DNA from: Candidatus Rifleibacteriota bacterium
GTDB lineage: Bacteria > Muiribacteriota > Ozemobacteria > Ozemobacterales > Ozemobacteraceae
NCBI GenBank assembly: GCA_905236675.1
Contig: CAJOND010000066.1
Coordinates: 1 to 35,663, forward strand
Length of the DNA: 35,663 nucleotides
Direction of reading: 5' to 3'
Part shown: piece by piece, positions 23,626-33,000 of the stretch
How the letters are laid out: every line of letters starts with the position of its first letter
How positions within the stretch are numbered: the first letter of the stretch is position 1
Position numbers and translations under genes: made by a program
The notes under the pieces: generated by a model
The model's input: the letters and a program-made list of their open reading frames with translations, nothing else
The model's database searches: none
What the model was told of the DNA's origin: nothing

Positions 23626-24316
23626 ATGGGATTACCGAACACATTAAAACCTGGTGAAACCTGGTTCAAATTAGGTAAGGATTATTTAAAAAATAAAAAA
23701 TATAACTTTTTGCAAATCTATTGATAATGATTCTAGAGAATTCAGACATCCTGCTGAAGTTCAGTTAGGTTATGCCTATTTTGGTATGAAAGAATATGAA
23801 AAGGCAATACCTCTTTTAGAAAAAGGTGATTCTTTAGATGAATACAAAAAATTAGCTTATTACTTTAAAGATATTAAAAAAAATATTAATTCTGCAATAG
23901 ATTATTTTAAATTAGCTTATAAAAAAGGTTATCTTGATGGATATTACGAAATATCAAAAATATATATTACAAAGAATAATTATTCTAGCGCATGCGAAGC
24001 TATGGATTATGTAATTCCATATATTCAATCAAAAGAAGCAAGTCCATCTAAGAAAAAAGAAATTACACAAAAGTTGTATTTATTATTGGAAAAGTTGATA
24101 GATAGCTCCCAAGGCGATAAGGCTATTAATGAACGAAACAAAGATGAATTAGTAAAAGAAGCTAGTGGTTATGATATTGAGTATTTGTCTTGGTTTACAA
24201 AAAAATGGCGTAATATAAAAGAATCCTTATCAACTACACATAATTTAGTATTTATTGGTAGTGTTATAGGTCCTGGAATATTATGGCTAATAAAAAAAAT
24301 ATTTAGTAAAAAATAG
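23626..24316 (+). pseudogene. Frameshifted TPR/Sel1-like protein with C-terminal TM
   Basis: ATG 23626 (AAGGAG 7 bases upstream, 9 bases after the previous stop) begins MGLPNTLKPGETWFKLGKDY, then stops at ~23724. The next reading frame continues without a gap as FCKSIDND and runs to 24316. Removing one T from the T5 run at 23706-23711 fuses them into ~230 residues. The fused protein shows tetratricopeptide/Sel1-like helices (EVQLGYAYFGMKEYEKAIPL, AIDYFKLAYKKGYLDGYYEI) and ends in a hydrophobic segment (LVFIGSVIGPGILWLI) with a basic tail, so it is probably tail-anchored in the membrane. The second frame alone would have to start at ATG 23786 within a TPR. It is the middle gene of the module; a scaffold or partner role is inferred. 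Confidence 0.65.
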
Positions 24317-24401
24317 AATAAATAAAATAAAACAAATATATAAAAATTTATTATGAATATAAGTATTACCATAATTTATATTCTAAGGATAAATTATATT
24401 T

Positions 24402-25844
24402 ATGGATAAAATACTGTTTAAGCTTTTAAATACAAAACCTCAAATTGTTAATATTATTACTCAAGAAGAACAATATTGCTTAGAGTTGATTCAAAAATAC
24501 TGCCAGCATGAAGATAGCAATTTTACAGAAACAGTTATTTATTCGCCAGGAGTTGGTTTTAATCAGCCAGTAAACAAAGAACTTATAGGTTCAGATTTTT
24601 TAGATAAAATAAATAATGGTGTAGAAGCCAATTATTTTAATTATAAAATATTGGTGCTTATTGATTTTCAAGAAATGGTAAAATCTTTAAGTGTAGTAAA
24701 TACCATAAAAAACGTGATTTTTAATAATGATAACTCTGTTGTTGTTTTTATATCAAGAAACCTTATCTTACCACCAGAGCTTAATTCTTTTTCTATTACA
24801 TACGAGACTGAACCATTAAGAAATGAAGAGATTGAAGAAGTTATTAAAAGCTTAAATTATTCTTCTCAAAATGCCAGCTTTAAGCAAGAGCTTTTAAAAA
24901 ATATAAATCTATGTTATGGAATGTCTAGAGCTGAAATAATAAATAGCATAAAATATGCTTTGGCTACTTATGCTAATACAAGAGAACAAATAAATAGCTT
25001 TAAATCTAATAGAACCAGAGCGATAAGTCAAAACAGCAGGCTAGACTATATTGAATTAACAAATAGTTTTGAAGAAATAGCTGGTTTTAATAATTTGAAA
25101 GAATGGGTGAATAATATCGATAAATTTAAAAATCGCCCTGACTTAATGCCTAGAGGAATGCTTCTTGTAGGAATTACTGGATGTGGAAAATCTTTGTGCG
25201 TAAAAGCAACTGCCAAACAACTGAATATTCCTCTTCTTAAACTGGATTTTGGTAGAATACTTGATAAATATGTTGGAGAGTCGGAAGAAAATATAAGAAA
25301 AGCCTTGAAAGTAGCAGAACAACTTTCTCCTTGTGTTTTATGGTTTGATGAATTTGAAAAAGCTATAGGTTCATCAAAAGATAGTGGTTCAGACAATAAT
25401 ATTTCTCAAAGAATTCTTGGCTATATATTAACTTGGCTACAGGAACATAAATCTTCTGTTTTTACAGCAGCAACAGTAAATAACATAAGTAAATTGCCTT
25501 CAGAACTATTGAGAAGAGGTCGCTTTGATAAAATTTACTTCGTTGATTTTCCAAGCTTAGATGAAAAAGATGAGATTATTAGAATTCATCTTAGGAAACT
25601 AAAGTTATCTGGAATTCAAGAAAATGATATTAGAAAACTATCTAAAGAAATGCATGAATTTAGCGGGGCAGATATAGAATATGTTATAAAGGAAGCTGCC
25701 CGACATAATTATGGTTCTAATAGAAGTTTGTTTGAAGATATTATGACTACAATAAAAGCCACACATTCTGTTAAAGAAATGATGTCCGATGAAATTGGTA
25801 ATATGAAGGGAGAATTTCGTGGTAGACATTTTGAAGCTGTATAG
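24402..25844 (+). CDS. Ycf46-like AAA+ ATPase
   Basis: 480 residues with the architecture of the Ycf46 branch of AAA ATPases. A ~220-residue N-terminal domain begins with a sensor-like KPQIVNIITQEEQYCLELI. The AAA module, starting SFEEIAGFNNLKEWV, has Walker A GITGCGKS (near 257), Walker B VLWFDEFEKA (near 312), the second-region NNISKLPSELLRRGRFD with the arginine finger (near 370), and a C-terminal lid (ADIEYVIKEAARHN). Both nucleotide-binding motifs are intact, so it should be an active ATPase or remodeller. Ycf46 function is not well defined (in cyanobacteria linked to CO2-related physiology). It lies 85 bases after the TPR gene in the same orientation. Confidence 0.82.
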   Translation: MDKILFKLLNTKPQIVNIITQEEQYCLELIQKYCQHEDSNFTETVIYSPGVGFNQPVNKELIGSDFLDKINNGVEANYFNYKILVLIDFQEMVKSLSVVNTIKNVIFNNDNSVVVFISRNLILPPELNSFSITYETEPLRNEEIEEVIKSLNYSSQNASFKQELLKNINLCYGMSRAEIINSIKYALATYANTREQINSFKSNRTRAISQNSRLDYIELTNSFEEIAGFNNLKEWVNNIDKFKNRPDLMPRGMLLVGITGCGKSLCVKATAKQLNIPLLKLDFGRILDKYVGESEENIRKALKVAEQLSPCVLWFDEFEKAIGSSKDSGSDNNISQRILGYILTWLQEHKSSVFTAATVNNISKLPSELLRRGRFDKIYFVDFPSLDEKDEIIRIHLRKLKLSGIQENDIRKLSKEMHEFSGADIEYVIKEAARHNYGSNRSLFEDIMTTIKATHSVKEMMSDEIGNMKGEFRGRHFEAV

Positions 25845-25925
25845 TTTAGATTCATTTTTAATGTTGAAATAATCAAATTATATTGATTAATACTTATCTT
25901 ACTTATGCTGAGGATTTTTCCCCTT

Positions 25926-26900
25926 ATGTTTGATTTTGAAAAATTTTATAAATGCATGACCAGATGTGGTCTTGGTAAATGGAATGAGAAATTTGAAATC
26001 ATATTAGAGAATGCTGTCAATAAACCTGACGGCAACCTTCCTGATTGGATGAAAGCTTTATCTGAATTACCAGATATTGAAACAGAAGATGGTATTTTTA
26101 TAAAAGATAATGCATGGATAACGGCTAAAGCTAAAAAAGAAGTAGATTCCAAGCAACTTAATGACTTGAAAACAGCCTTAATGAAGCTATCGCCTTGGCG
26201 AAAGGGGCCTTTTGATATTTGTGGGGTAGAAATAGATGCTGAGTGGCGTGCAGATATAAAATGGAATCATTTAATAAAGGGGATTAGAGATTTAAAAGAT
26301 AAAATCGTTTTAGATTTGGGCTGTAGTAACGGTTATTACACATACAGAATTTCTGAATATAATCCAGCTATGGTTTTAGGGATAGATCCGTCAAGAATTT
26401 GTTGGATGCAATTTGAAGCATTGCAAAAGTATCTTAAATATCCTAATGCTTTTTATCTACCAATAGGATTTGAAGACATGCCAGAAAATTGTGCTATTTT
26501 TGATACTATTTTTGCTATGGGTATTTTATATCACAGGAGAGATCCTTTTGATTTTTTAAGAGCATTAAAATATATGTTAAAAAATGGTGGGGAGCTTGTT
26601 TTGGAAACTATTACTATAGAGGGAGACGAAACAACTGTATTAGTGCCTGAAAATCGTTATGCTGGAATGAAAAATGTCTGGTTTTTCCCTTCAGATAAAG
26701 CTTTAGTTGTTTGGCTAAAAAAAGCTGGTTTTAAAAACATATCAGTTGTTGATAAATACATGACAACAAAAGAAGAACAACGCCAGACGTTGTGGATGAC
26801 CAATGAATCTTTAAACAATTGGTTAGATCCTGATGATTGGTCAAAAACAATAGAAGGGCTGCCTGCTCCAGTTAGAACGATAATAACCTGTAATAGATGA
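25926..26900 (+). CDS. cmoB: tRNA U34 carboxymethyltransferase CmoB
   Basis: Transfers the carboxymethyl group of carboxy-SAM to 5-hydroxyuridine at wobble position 34, making cmo5U, which widens codon reading for several tRNAs. The 324 residues match the ~323 of E. coli CmoB. The basic N-terminal domain has LPDWMKALSELPD, LKTALMKLSPWRKGPF and DAEWRADIKWN; the SAM-binding motif is VLDLGCSNGYYTYRI (about 128); MGILYHRRDPFD follows near 198. I chose ATG 25926 because TGAGGA lies upstream and the length fits; ATG 25905 would add seven residues with no RBS. The partner CmoA, which makes carboxy-SAM, is not in the window. Confidence 0.93.
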   Translation: MFDFEKFYKCMTRCGLGKWNEKFEIILENAVNKPDGNLPDWMKALSELPDIETEDGIFIKDNAWITAKAKKEVDSKQLNDLKTALMKLSPWRKGPFDICGVEIDAEWRADIKWNHLIKGIRDLKDKIVLDLGCSNGYYTYRISEYNPAMVLGIDPSRICWMQFEALQKYLKYPNAFYLPIGFEDMPENCAIFDTIFAMGILYHRRDPFDFLRALKYMLKNGGELVLETITIEGDETTVLVPENRYAGMKNVWFFPSDKALVVWLKKAGFKNISVVDKYMTTKEEQRQTLWMTNESLNNWLDPDDWSKTIEGLPAPVRTIITCNR

Positions 26901-26968
26901 TATAAATGAGATTACTTGAATTTATCCAAGAATAATGATATTTTTCCATTCGGAGAAAATAATTAAAG

Positions 26969-28066
26969 ATGATATTTCATATTTTAAAAACAATATTAGT
27001 ATTAGCAGGAACTATAACAGGGGTTTCATTAGCTTATTCCTTAGCAGATAGTTATCCTGCAGCAGTAAGAGAATTAGTTCCACTAGAAAATCCTTATTTC
27101 GTTTTGGCCTCTTTATTTGGTTTTATAGGATACTTGCTTTGTTCTATGATTGGTAGGGAGCTAAATGAATGGATTGAAAAGAAAATAGAAGAAACTAATG
27201 TATATAACTTAACTTGGAGTGCTGTTGGATTTACTTTAGGTACTATAGTTGCAAACCTTTTGTTTATACCTGTATACATATTGATGTTTAAATACGTTGG
27301 CAATATAAATACTGATAGCCAATATTTAGCAACAATTGTTTCTTTGGCTTGTTTGGTACTCCCACTTATATTCACTTTAGTATTTGCATATCTAGGAATA
27401 AGAATTATATTAAGATACAAGAAATATCAAAATATGGCTAAAGGTGAAGAAGTTAAGGTTTTACCAAAAATAATTGATTCTACAGCAATTGTTGACGGAA
27501 GATTTGCAGACTTATTCAAACTGGGTTTTATAGAAGGAAACATTATAGTTCCTAACTTCATAGTAAACGAACTTATATATTTAAATAATTCCAATGATAT
27601 AAACAAGAAAAGTCGTGGACAAAAAGGTCTGGATACTATTGAAAAGCTTAAAAAGTCTTTTCCTGATAATTTTGTAATCATAAATAACGATTTTGAAGAT
27701 ATTGATGAAGTAAATAGTAAATTAGTCAGACTAGCAACAGAATTAAAAGCTTCATTAATCACTCAGGATTTTAATACAAAAAAATTAGCTGAATTAGAAA
27801 ACATAAAAGTTCTTAATTTAAATGATCTTTCTAATGCTTTGAAACCAATATTTGTCAGCGGAGAAGACATAGAAATTCAGATTGTAAAAAAAGGGAAAGA
27901 ATCATATCAGGGTGTTGGATTCTTATCTGATGGAACAATGGTCGTCATAGAAGATGGCGGAGACCATGTCGGCGAAGTGGTTAAAACCAAAGTTAACAAT
28001 ATTTTGCAAACAGGAGCAGGAAGAATAGTCTTCTGTAGAATTGGCGAAAAAAAGGAAGTTAATTAA
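26969..28066 (+). CDS. YacL-like PIN/TRAM membrane protein
   Basis: 365 residues. Four hydrophobic segments fill residues ~1-150. A PIN nuclease domain follows with acidic residues in the expected places (IIDSTAIVDGRFAD, then VPNFIVNELIYL, DEVNSKLVRLA and LITQDFNTKKLA). A C-terminal TRAM domain (from about 305: GEDIEIQIVKKGKESYQGVGF, then DGTMVVIEDG and LQTGAGRIVF) probably binds RNA. This is the layout of Bacillus YacL, thought to be a membrane-tethered RNase, though its target is not established. Upstream and downstream genes are close and co-directional; gltX two genes later also matches the yacL neighbourhood in Firmicutes. Confidence 0.92.
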   Translation: MIFHILKTILVLAGTITGVSLAYSLADSYPAAVRELVPLENPYFVLASLFGFIGYLLCSMIGRELNEWIEKKIEETNVYNLTWSAVGFTLGTIVANLLFIPVYILMFKYVGNINTDSQYLATIVSLACLVLPLIFTLVFAYLGIRIILRYKKYQNMAKGEEVKVLPKIIDSTAIVDGRFADLFKLGFIEGNIIVPNFIVNELIYLNNSNDINKKSRGQKGLDTIEKLKKSFPDNFVIINNDFEDIDEVNSKLVRLATELKASLITQDFNTKKLAELENIKVLNLNDLSNALKPIFVSGEDIEIQIVKKGKESYQGVGFLSDGTMVVIEDGGDHVGEVVKTKVNNILQTGAGRIVFCRIGEKKEVN

Positions 28067-28084
28067 TTAGAAAGAGGAACTTAT

Positions 28085-28867
28085 ATGGGCTTACTGGTTA
28101 AAGAAATAATGGATAAAAATCCCATTGTCGTAACAGAAGAATATACGATATTTGGGATTAGAGAAATTATTATTCTGAGACAGCCTGATTGTATTTTAGT
28201 TACTAATGAAGATAAGAAATTAAAAGGGATACTGACAAATGCCCATTTAGCTGCTGTCGACGAAATAGATAGCAACGATAAAGTTTCCAGTATAATGATT
28301 CGCAATTTTATGCGTGTCAATCCCAATATGTCTGTAAAAGAAGCTGCCGCACTACTTTCTGCAAGTGAATTAGAAGCATTGCCAGTAATTGATGAAAATG
28401 AAGAAATCGTTGGAGTTGTAACTTATAAAGACATAGTAAAAGATTTGGTAGAAGACCATGAAACAGCTCTGACTCCGGAATCCGCAGTAATATATCTAGC
28501 TATGACGAAAGATTCTGAACAGGAAGAATACTGGTTGCAAAAAGTTACAAACAAAGGCTATAGAGCGGCAATAACTCAAGTTGGAGCTACAGCAGAAAAG
28601 CTTCCAATAAAACTACGAGAAGCAGCTATTGTAGCCTCAATAGCCCGTTCTGTAATAAGAGAAGACACAAGAGAAAAATATGCTGTTAGCACAGCAGTTC
28701 GAGATATTTATAGTCAATGTTATACCATTAACCCAGGTTTGGGTGGTGGTTTTAAAGTCGCAATAGTCCGTGGCGAAGGTAGAATAGCTGTTGCTGCCTT
28801 TGGTCGCTGCGGTCATGCTCTTTCTAATGGTAATGAGCAAATTTTTATGGGGAGCAATATAATTTAA
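28085..28867 (+). CDS. CBS-CBS-HutP fusion protein
   Basis: 260 residues. Two CBS domains (about residues 5-58, starting VKEIMDKNPIVV, and 66-120, with VSSIMIRNFMRVNPN and LPVIDENEEIVGVVTYKDI) form a Bateman module that usually binds adenosine nucleotides. Residues ~128-260 match the HutP family: VIYLAMTKDSEQEEYWLQKV, then REAAIVASIARSVI, the glycine-rich NPGLGGGFKVAIVR, then GRIAVAAFGRCGH and the terminal IFMGSNII. Bacillus HutP is a histidine- and Mg2+-dependent RNA-binding antiterminator of the hut operon. The combination suggests an RNA-binding regulator tuned by a nucleotide signal. AGAGGA RBS precedes ATG 28085. gltX begins one base after its stop, so the two are tightly coupled. Confidence 0.85.
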   Translation: MGLLVKEIMDKNPIVVTEEYTIFGIREIIILRQPDCILVTNEDKKLKGILTNAHLAAVDEIDSNDKVSSIMIRNFMRVNPNMSVKEAAALLSASELEALPVIDENEEIVGVVTYKDIVKDLVEDHETALTPESAVIYLAMTKDSEQEEYWLQKVTNKGYRAAITQVGATAEKLPIKLREAAIVASIARSVIREDTREKYAVSTAVRDIYSQCYTINPGLGGGFKVAIVRGEGRIAVAAFGRCGHALSNGNEQIFMGSNII

Positions 28868-28868
28868 A

Positions 28869-30329
28869 ATGTCTGAAGAAATTCGTGTTCGTTTTGCACC
28901 CTCTCCAACAGGTTATCTTCATGTTGGTGGAGCTAGAACAGCCTTATTTAACTGGCTTTGGGCTAGAAAAACTGGTGGAAAGTTCGTTTTACGTATAGAA
29001 GATACTGATGAAGCACGTTCTACTGTAGAATCAGTTAACGGTATGCTTCATGATTTGAAATGGCTTGGTTTAGATTGGGACGAAGGTCCTGAATATGGTG
29101 AAGGAATAGACCCATATAAGCAGCAAAAAGGCGATAAAGGTCCATATTTTCAATCTCAGCGTTTGGAAATTTATCAGAAAATAGCTCATGAACTAATGGA
29201 TAAAGGTATTGCCTATCCATGCTTCTGTACTGATGAAGAATTAGAAGAAAAACGCAAAAAGGCTGAAGAAGAACATAGAAGTGTTCATTACGATGGAACC
29301 TGTCGTAATCTTACAAAAGAAGAAGCTCAAAGAAGAATTGACGCTGGTGAACCTTATACAATCAGAGTAAGAGTTCCTCAAAAAGATTATGTTCTTGAAG
29401 ATGAAGTTCGTGGTCGAGTTGAATGGAAAGCTGGAACGTTAGGCGATTTCATTATTCTTCGTTCTAGTGGAATGCCTGTTTATAATTTCTGTGTTGTGGT
29501 AGATGACGCTCTTATGGGCATTACTCATGTAGTTAGAGCTGAAGAACATCTTACAAATACTCATCGTCAGCTTATTCTTTATGAAGCACTTGGAATGAAG
29601 CCTCCTAGATTCAGTCATGCTTCGTTAATTCTTGGTCCAGATAAGTCTAAGTTGTCAAAGCGTCATGGTGCTACTTCTGTTGGGCAATATGCAGAAGAAG
29701 GTTTCTTACCTGAAGCTATGATTAATTTCTTAGCTTTGTTAGGTTGGAACGAAGGCAACGATAGAGAAATTTATTCTGTTAAAGAATTGATTGAATGCTT
29801 TGAATTAAGCCATATAAGCAAATCTCCTGGCGTTTTCGATAAAGACAAATTAGTCTGGATGAACGGTCAGCATTTGCGTGCAATGCCTGTTGACGAACTT
29901 ATTCCATTGGTTGCTCCATTACTGAAGAAGGCTATGCCAGATGATAAGCGTTTGGATGACCCAGTAATAATGCACAAGCTTGTCGAACTTATTCAGGTAA
30001 AGATGACTCTGTTGACTGACGCTCCAGAAGTTGCAAAGACTTTCTTTGAAGCTAGTGAACCAGAAAATGATGAAGCTAGAGCAATGATTGAAACAGAAAA
30101 ATCTAAAAAGCTTTTTGAAGCTCTCGCAGTCGAATTTGAAAAATGTGATTGGGTTAGAGAAGGCTATAATGCAGCAATTAAAGCCGCTAGCAAAATCGCT
30201 GAAGTCAAGGGCAAAGATCTTTATATGCCAATAAGAGTTAAAATTACTGGTTCTTGTCATGGTCCAGAACTAGTAGGCATTTTAGATGTTCTTGGTCGTG
30301 AAGAAACAATAGCTAGATTGAAAAAATAA
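28869..30329 (+). CDS. gltX: Glutamyl-tRNA synthetase
   Basis: Class I aminoacyl-tRNA synthetase that charges tRNA-Glu (and tRNA-Gln in organisms that use the amidotransferase route). 486 residues, normal for the family. The HIGH-type motif reads HVGG in SPTGYLHVGGARTALFNW, the KMSKS-type motif is KLSKRHG (near 260), and the Glu-site region VVDDALMGITHVVRAEEHL is present. The C-terminal anticodon-binding helical domain is complete. It overlaps closely with the CBS-HutP gene upstream, and resB follows after 70 bases. Confidence 0.97.
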   Translation: MSEEIRVRFAPSPTGYLHVGGARTALFNWLWARKTGGKFVLRIEDTDEARSTVESVNGMLHDLKWLGLDWDEGPEYGEGIDPYKQQKGDKGPYFQSQRLEIYQKIAHELMDKGIAYPCFCTDEELEEKRKKAEEEHRSVHYDGTCRNLTKEEAQRRIDAGEPYTIRVRVPQKDYVLEDEVRGRVEWKAGTLGDFIILRSSGMPVYNFCVVVDDALMGITHVVRAEEHLTNTHRQLILYEALGMKPPRFSHASLILGPDKSKLSKRHGATSVGQYAEEGFLPEAMINFLALLGWNEGNDREIYSVKELIECFELSHISKSPGVFDKDKLVWMNGQHLRAMPVDELIPLVAPLLKKAMPDDKRLDDPVIMHKLVELIQVKMTLLTDAPEVAKTFFEASEPENDEARAMIETEKSKKLFEALAVEFEKCDWVREGYNAAIKAASKIAEVKGKDLYMPIRVKITGSCHGPELVGILDVLGREETIARLKK

Positions 30330-30399
30330 AAATATATAATGGCAATGTTAGCAATCATTAGAATAGGCTCATAATAAATGGAATATAAAAAATAATTGT

Positions 30400-31956
30400 A
30401 TGAAAATAATAATAGATTTTTTTGCTTCCATTAAAACTGCAATATTCTTTATATGTTTGCTAACTTTGTTTGCCATTATAGGTACGGTTATTCCACAACG
30501 TCTAGAAGCTATAAATTATATAAATGGATTTCCTAATTTATGGCAGCCAATTTTGTGGCTTGGCTTTGATGATATGTATCGAAGCCCTTTATTTATAGGA
30601 ACCCTTTTTTTACTTTCTGCCTCAGCTATTATATGCGTTTGGTTTCGTTGGAAAGTAGTATCTAAAAAATTATTTAATAGACTAGAAAGTGTTAGTATTG
30701 ATGAAATATACGCATTAAAAGTTTCTAAAAAACTAGAAGGAACTAATCTATCAGATAATATAATCAATGATTATAAGGTTCATACTCTTCAAGATAACAC
30801 AAGAATAGCATTTAAAAGTTATGGTAAATCAGCTTTAGTTGGTGGTTTAATACTTCATTTAGGGCTAGTTTTGATATTTGCTGGTGGTTTGCTTGGTTTA
30901 ATTCTAGGAGTTGAGTTACCTATAAATGGTAAGGAAGGTGAAAAAATACCTGTTCCTTCTCTTAAAGTAATAAGAGCAGCTTATAAAGCAGATAACCTAA
31001 GTCGAAAAGCAAGACAGATCCGACAATTTTCTCCTTCAAATCCTAAATTAGAAGAAATGCGGGAAGAAATACAAAAACTACATCAGATTTATAGCGAAGG
31101 ATTAATGCATCCTGAATTTAAAGTTGCTTTTGATAAGCTTTGGGTAGAGCATTATTCTAATGCAAGTGGAACCAGAGAAGGAATAAAAAGCTGGAATGCA
31201 GAATTAAGATTCATAGATGTAGCTTCTGGTTCCTTATTTAACGAAACAAATGTAAGTTCTTCCAAAGTAATAAAAGTTAATGAACCTCTAAGCTATAGAG
31301 AATTTGATTTTTATCTCGCAAACTGGAATAAAAATTGGGAAAAAATAAAACTTAGTGTTGATTATGTTCCTAATATTGAAGGCTGGGAAGATTACAAACC
31401 AGAAGAAGGAGAATTCCCTCAAAACATTCAGGTTTCTGTAAGCGAACCATTTTCAATAAAGGGTTTCCCATATTCTCTTGTAATTAGTCAATTTTTTAAT
31501 GATTTTAAAATATCTAAAGCCAATAATCAGATTTTCAATTCTTCTAATGAATTAAAGAATCCTGGTTGTATTATTGTAGCGTATGACAACGAAGCGAATT
31601 GTGAAGTTGGGCATACTTGGGCATTCGGAGAAAGTAATGCAAAGAAATTTGAATTTGCTCACGCAAGTACAAATTTACCATTAAAATTTGTTTTTCAGGA
31701 TGCTAGTTTTTGTTATGAAGTAACTATGCAGATGAGTTACGATCCTGGCAAGCCAATTGTTTGGCTTGGGTGTTTTCTATTCTGCTTTGGAATGATGCTT
31801 ACTTTTTACGTGTCATATCGTGAAGAATGGATAATTATAAAACCAGATAAAAGTATTTTTATTGCATTAAGTTCTAATCGTTCTTCAGAAATAATAAAAA
31901 AAGAACTGCCTACTTTTGAAGAGAAACTTCGTAACGGTTCTAAAGAGGATAATTAA
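30400..31956 (+). CDS. resB: Cytochrome c biogenesis protein ResB (Ccs1)
   Basis: Component of system II cytochrome c maturation that works with CcsA to carry heme across the membrane and attach it to apocytochromes. The 518 residues show the ResB layout: paired N-terminal membrane helices (about 12-30 and 66-85, with FFICLLTLFAIIGTVIPQ typical of the family), a third at about 148-170 (SALVGGLILHLGLVLIFAGG), a large extracytoplasmic domain, and a last helix near 450-470 (VWLGCFLFCFGMMLTFYVSY). The stop abuts the ATG of ccsA, so the pair is translationally coupled. Confidence 0.93.
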   Translation: MKIIIDFFASIKTAIFFICLLTLFAIIGTVIPQRLEAINYINGFPNLWQPILWLGFDDMYRSPLFIGTLFLLSASAIICVWFRWKVVSKKLFNRLESVSIDEIYALKVSKKLEGTNLSDNIINDYKVHTLQDNTRIAFKSYGKSALVGGLILHLGLVLIFAGGLLGLILGVELPINGKEGEKIPVPSLKVIRAAYKADNLSRKARQIRQFSPSNPKLEEMREEIQKLHQIYSEGLMHPEFKVAFDKLWVEHYSNASGTREGIKSWNAELRFIDVASGSLFNETNVSSSKVIKVNEPLSYREFDFYLANWNKNWEKIKLSVDYVPNIEGWEDYKPEEGEFPQNIQVSVSEPFSIKGFPYSLVISQFFNDFKISKANNQIFNSSNELKNPGCIIVAYDNEANCEVGHTWAFGESNAKKFEFAHASTNLPLKFVFQDASFCYEVTMQMSYDPGKPIVWLGCFLFCFGMMLTFYVSYREEWIIIKPDKSIFIALSSNRSSEIIKKELPTFEEKLRNGSKEDN

Positions 31957-33000
31957 ATGAACCAAGCTAACATATTTACAATTTCAATGGTTTTCTATTT
32001 AATCTCGTTTGCACTCTACTGTATTTATATGAGTTATAAAAAAGAAAACATATATAAATTCGCTCGATTTGCAAATTGGATTGGTCTTATTTCTGCTTTA
32101 GTTGGTTTAGGTCTGCGATGGCAAGAAGCAGGTCATCCTCCATTGTCTAATATGTATGAATCAATGCTGACACTGTCAACATTGATAGTATTAAGCGGTG
32201 TCTTATTTACTATAAAACACCCTTTAGCTTTATTGGAAGCGGGTTCTAGCGTTTTTGCTATTATGATGATTGGTATTGCTTCTCTTTTTCCAGATGAAGT
32301 TCAACCTCTTATACCAGCCTTACAGTCAAAGTGGCTTTATGTGCACGTTTCTTTGGCATTTTTAGGTGAAGCCTGTTTTGCTGTTGCTTTTATATTAAGC
32401 TATATGTACTGTTTAAGGCGAATTTTAGGTAATGCAGCTGGAAAAACTACTTTTAATAATAGATTTGAAAAATTAGCCTGTTACGTAGTGACAGTAGGTT
32501 TACCTTTTATTTTTATTGCAGGAATGATTTTATTAGCACTTACTTTAAAAGAAAAACCTGACTATGCTGATAAATGGCAAAATGTAGTGTATTGGCTCAT
32601 ATGTCCTGCAATTGTTGTTTCAATATTGCTTTCTATACTTACTTATTTTTTCAGGGGTGCTATTGGAAAAGGTGCAGAAAAGTGGCTTCCAGAAGATTCT
32701 GTTCTGGATAATTTAACTTATCGAGCAATTGCTTTGGGATACCCTCTATATACAGTTGGCGGTTTGGTTTTTGGCATGATATGGGCAAATAAGGCTTGGG
32801 GGAGTTATTGGAACTGGGATCCTAAAGAAACCTGGGCTTTGGTTACTTTTTTAGTCTATTCCGTATATCTACATGTTAGGATTGCTCGGGGTTGGAGCGG
32901 AATATGGACGGCTTGTCTTGCCGTTGCTGGTTTTTCTGTAACTTTGTTTACACTTTTTGCGGTAAACTTTTTAATCAGCAGCCTGCATTCTTACGTTTAA
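31957..33000 (+). CDS. ccsA: Cytochrome c biogenesis protein CcsA (ResC)
   Basis: Polytopic membrane protein of 347 residues with about eight hydrophobic segments. The tryptophan-rich heme-binding motif WGSYWNWDPKETWAL lies near residue 285 and identifies the heme-handling-protein superfamily (CcsA/CcmF/CcmC). Conserved His residues flanking it (HPPLSNMYE upstream and the YLHVR segment after it) are the expected axial heme ligands. With ResB it makes the complete system II synthetase. No cytochrome gene is visible in the window. Confidence 0.95.
   Translation: MNQANIFTISMVFYLISFALYCIYMSYKKENIYKFARFANWIGLISALVGLGLRWQEAGHPPLSNMYESMLTLSTLIVLSGVLFTIKHPLALLEAGSSVFAIMMIGIASLFPDEVQPLIPALQSKWLYVHVSLAFLGEACFAVAFILSYMYCLRRILGNAAGKTTFNNRFEKLACYVVTVGLPFIFIAGMILLALTLKEKPDYADKWQNVVYWLICPAIVVSILLSILTYFFRGAIGKGAEKWLPEDSVLDNLTYRAIALGYPLYTVGGLVFGMIWANKAWGSYWNWDPKETWALVTFLVYSVYLHVRIARGWSGIWTACLAVAGFSVTLFTLFAVNFLISSLHSYV

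Noticed and set aside
21780..25925. An integrative element using tRNA-Ser as attachment site.
   Set aside because: No integrase gene and no repeat of the tRNA 3' end is visible downstream to 25.9 kb, so the position beside a tRNA is only suggestive.
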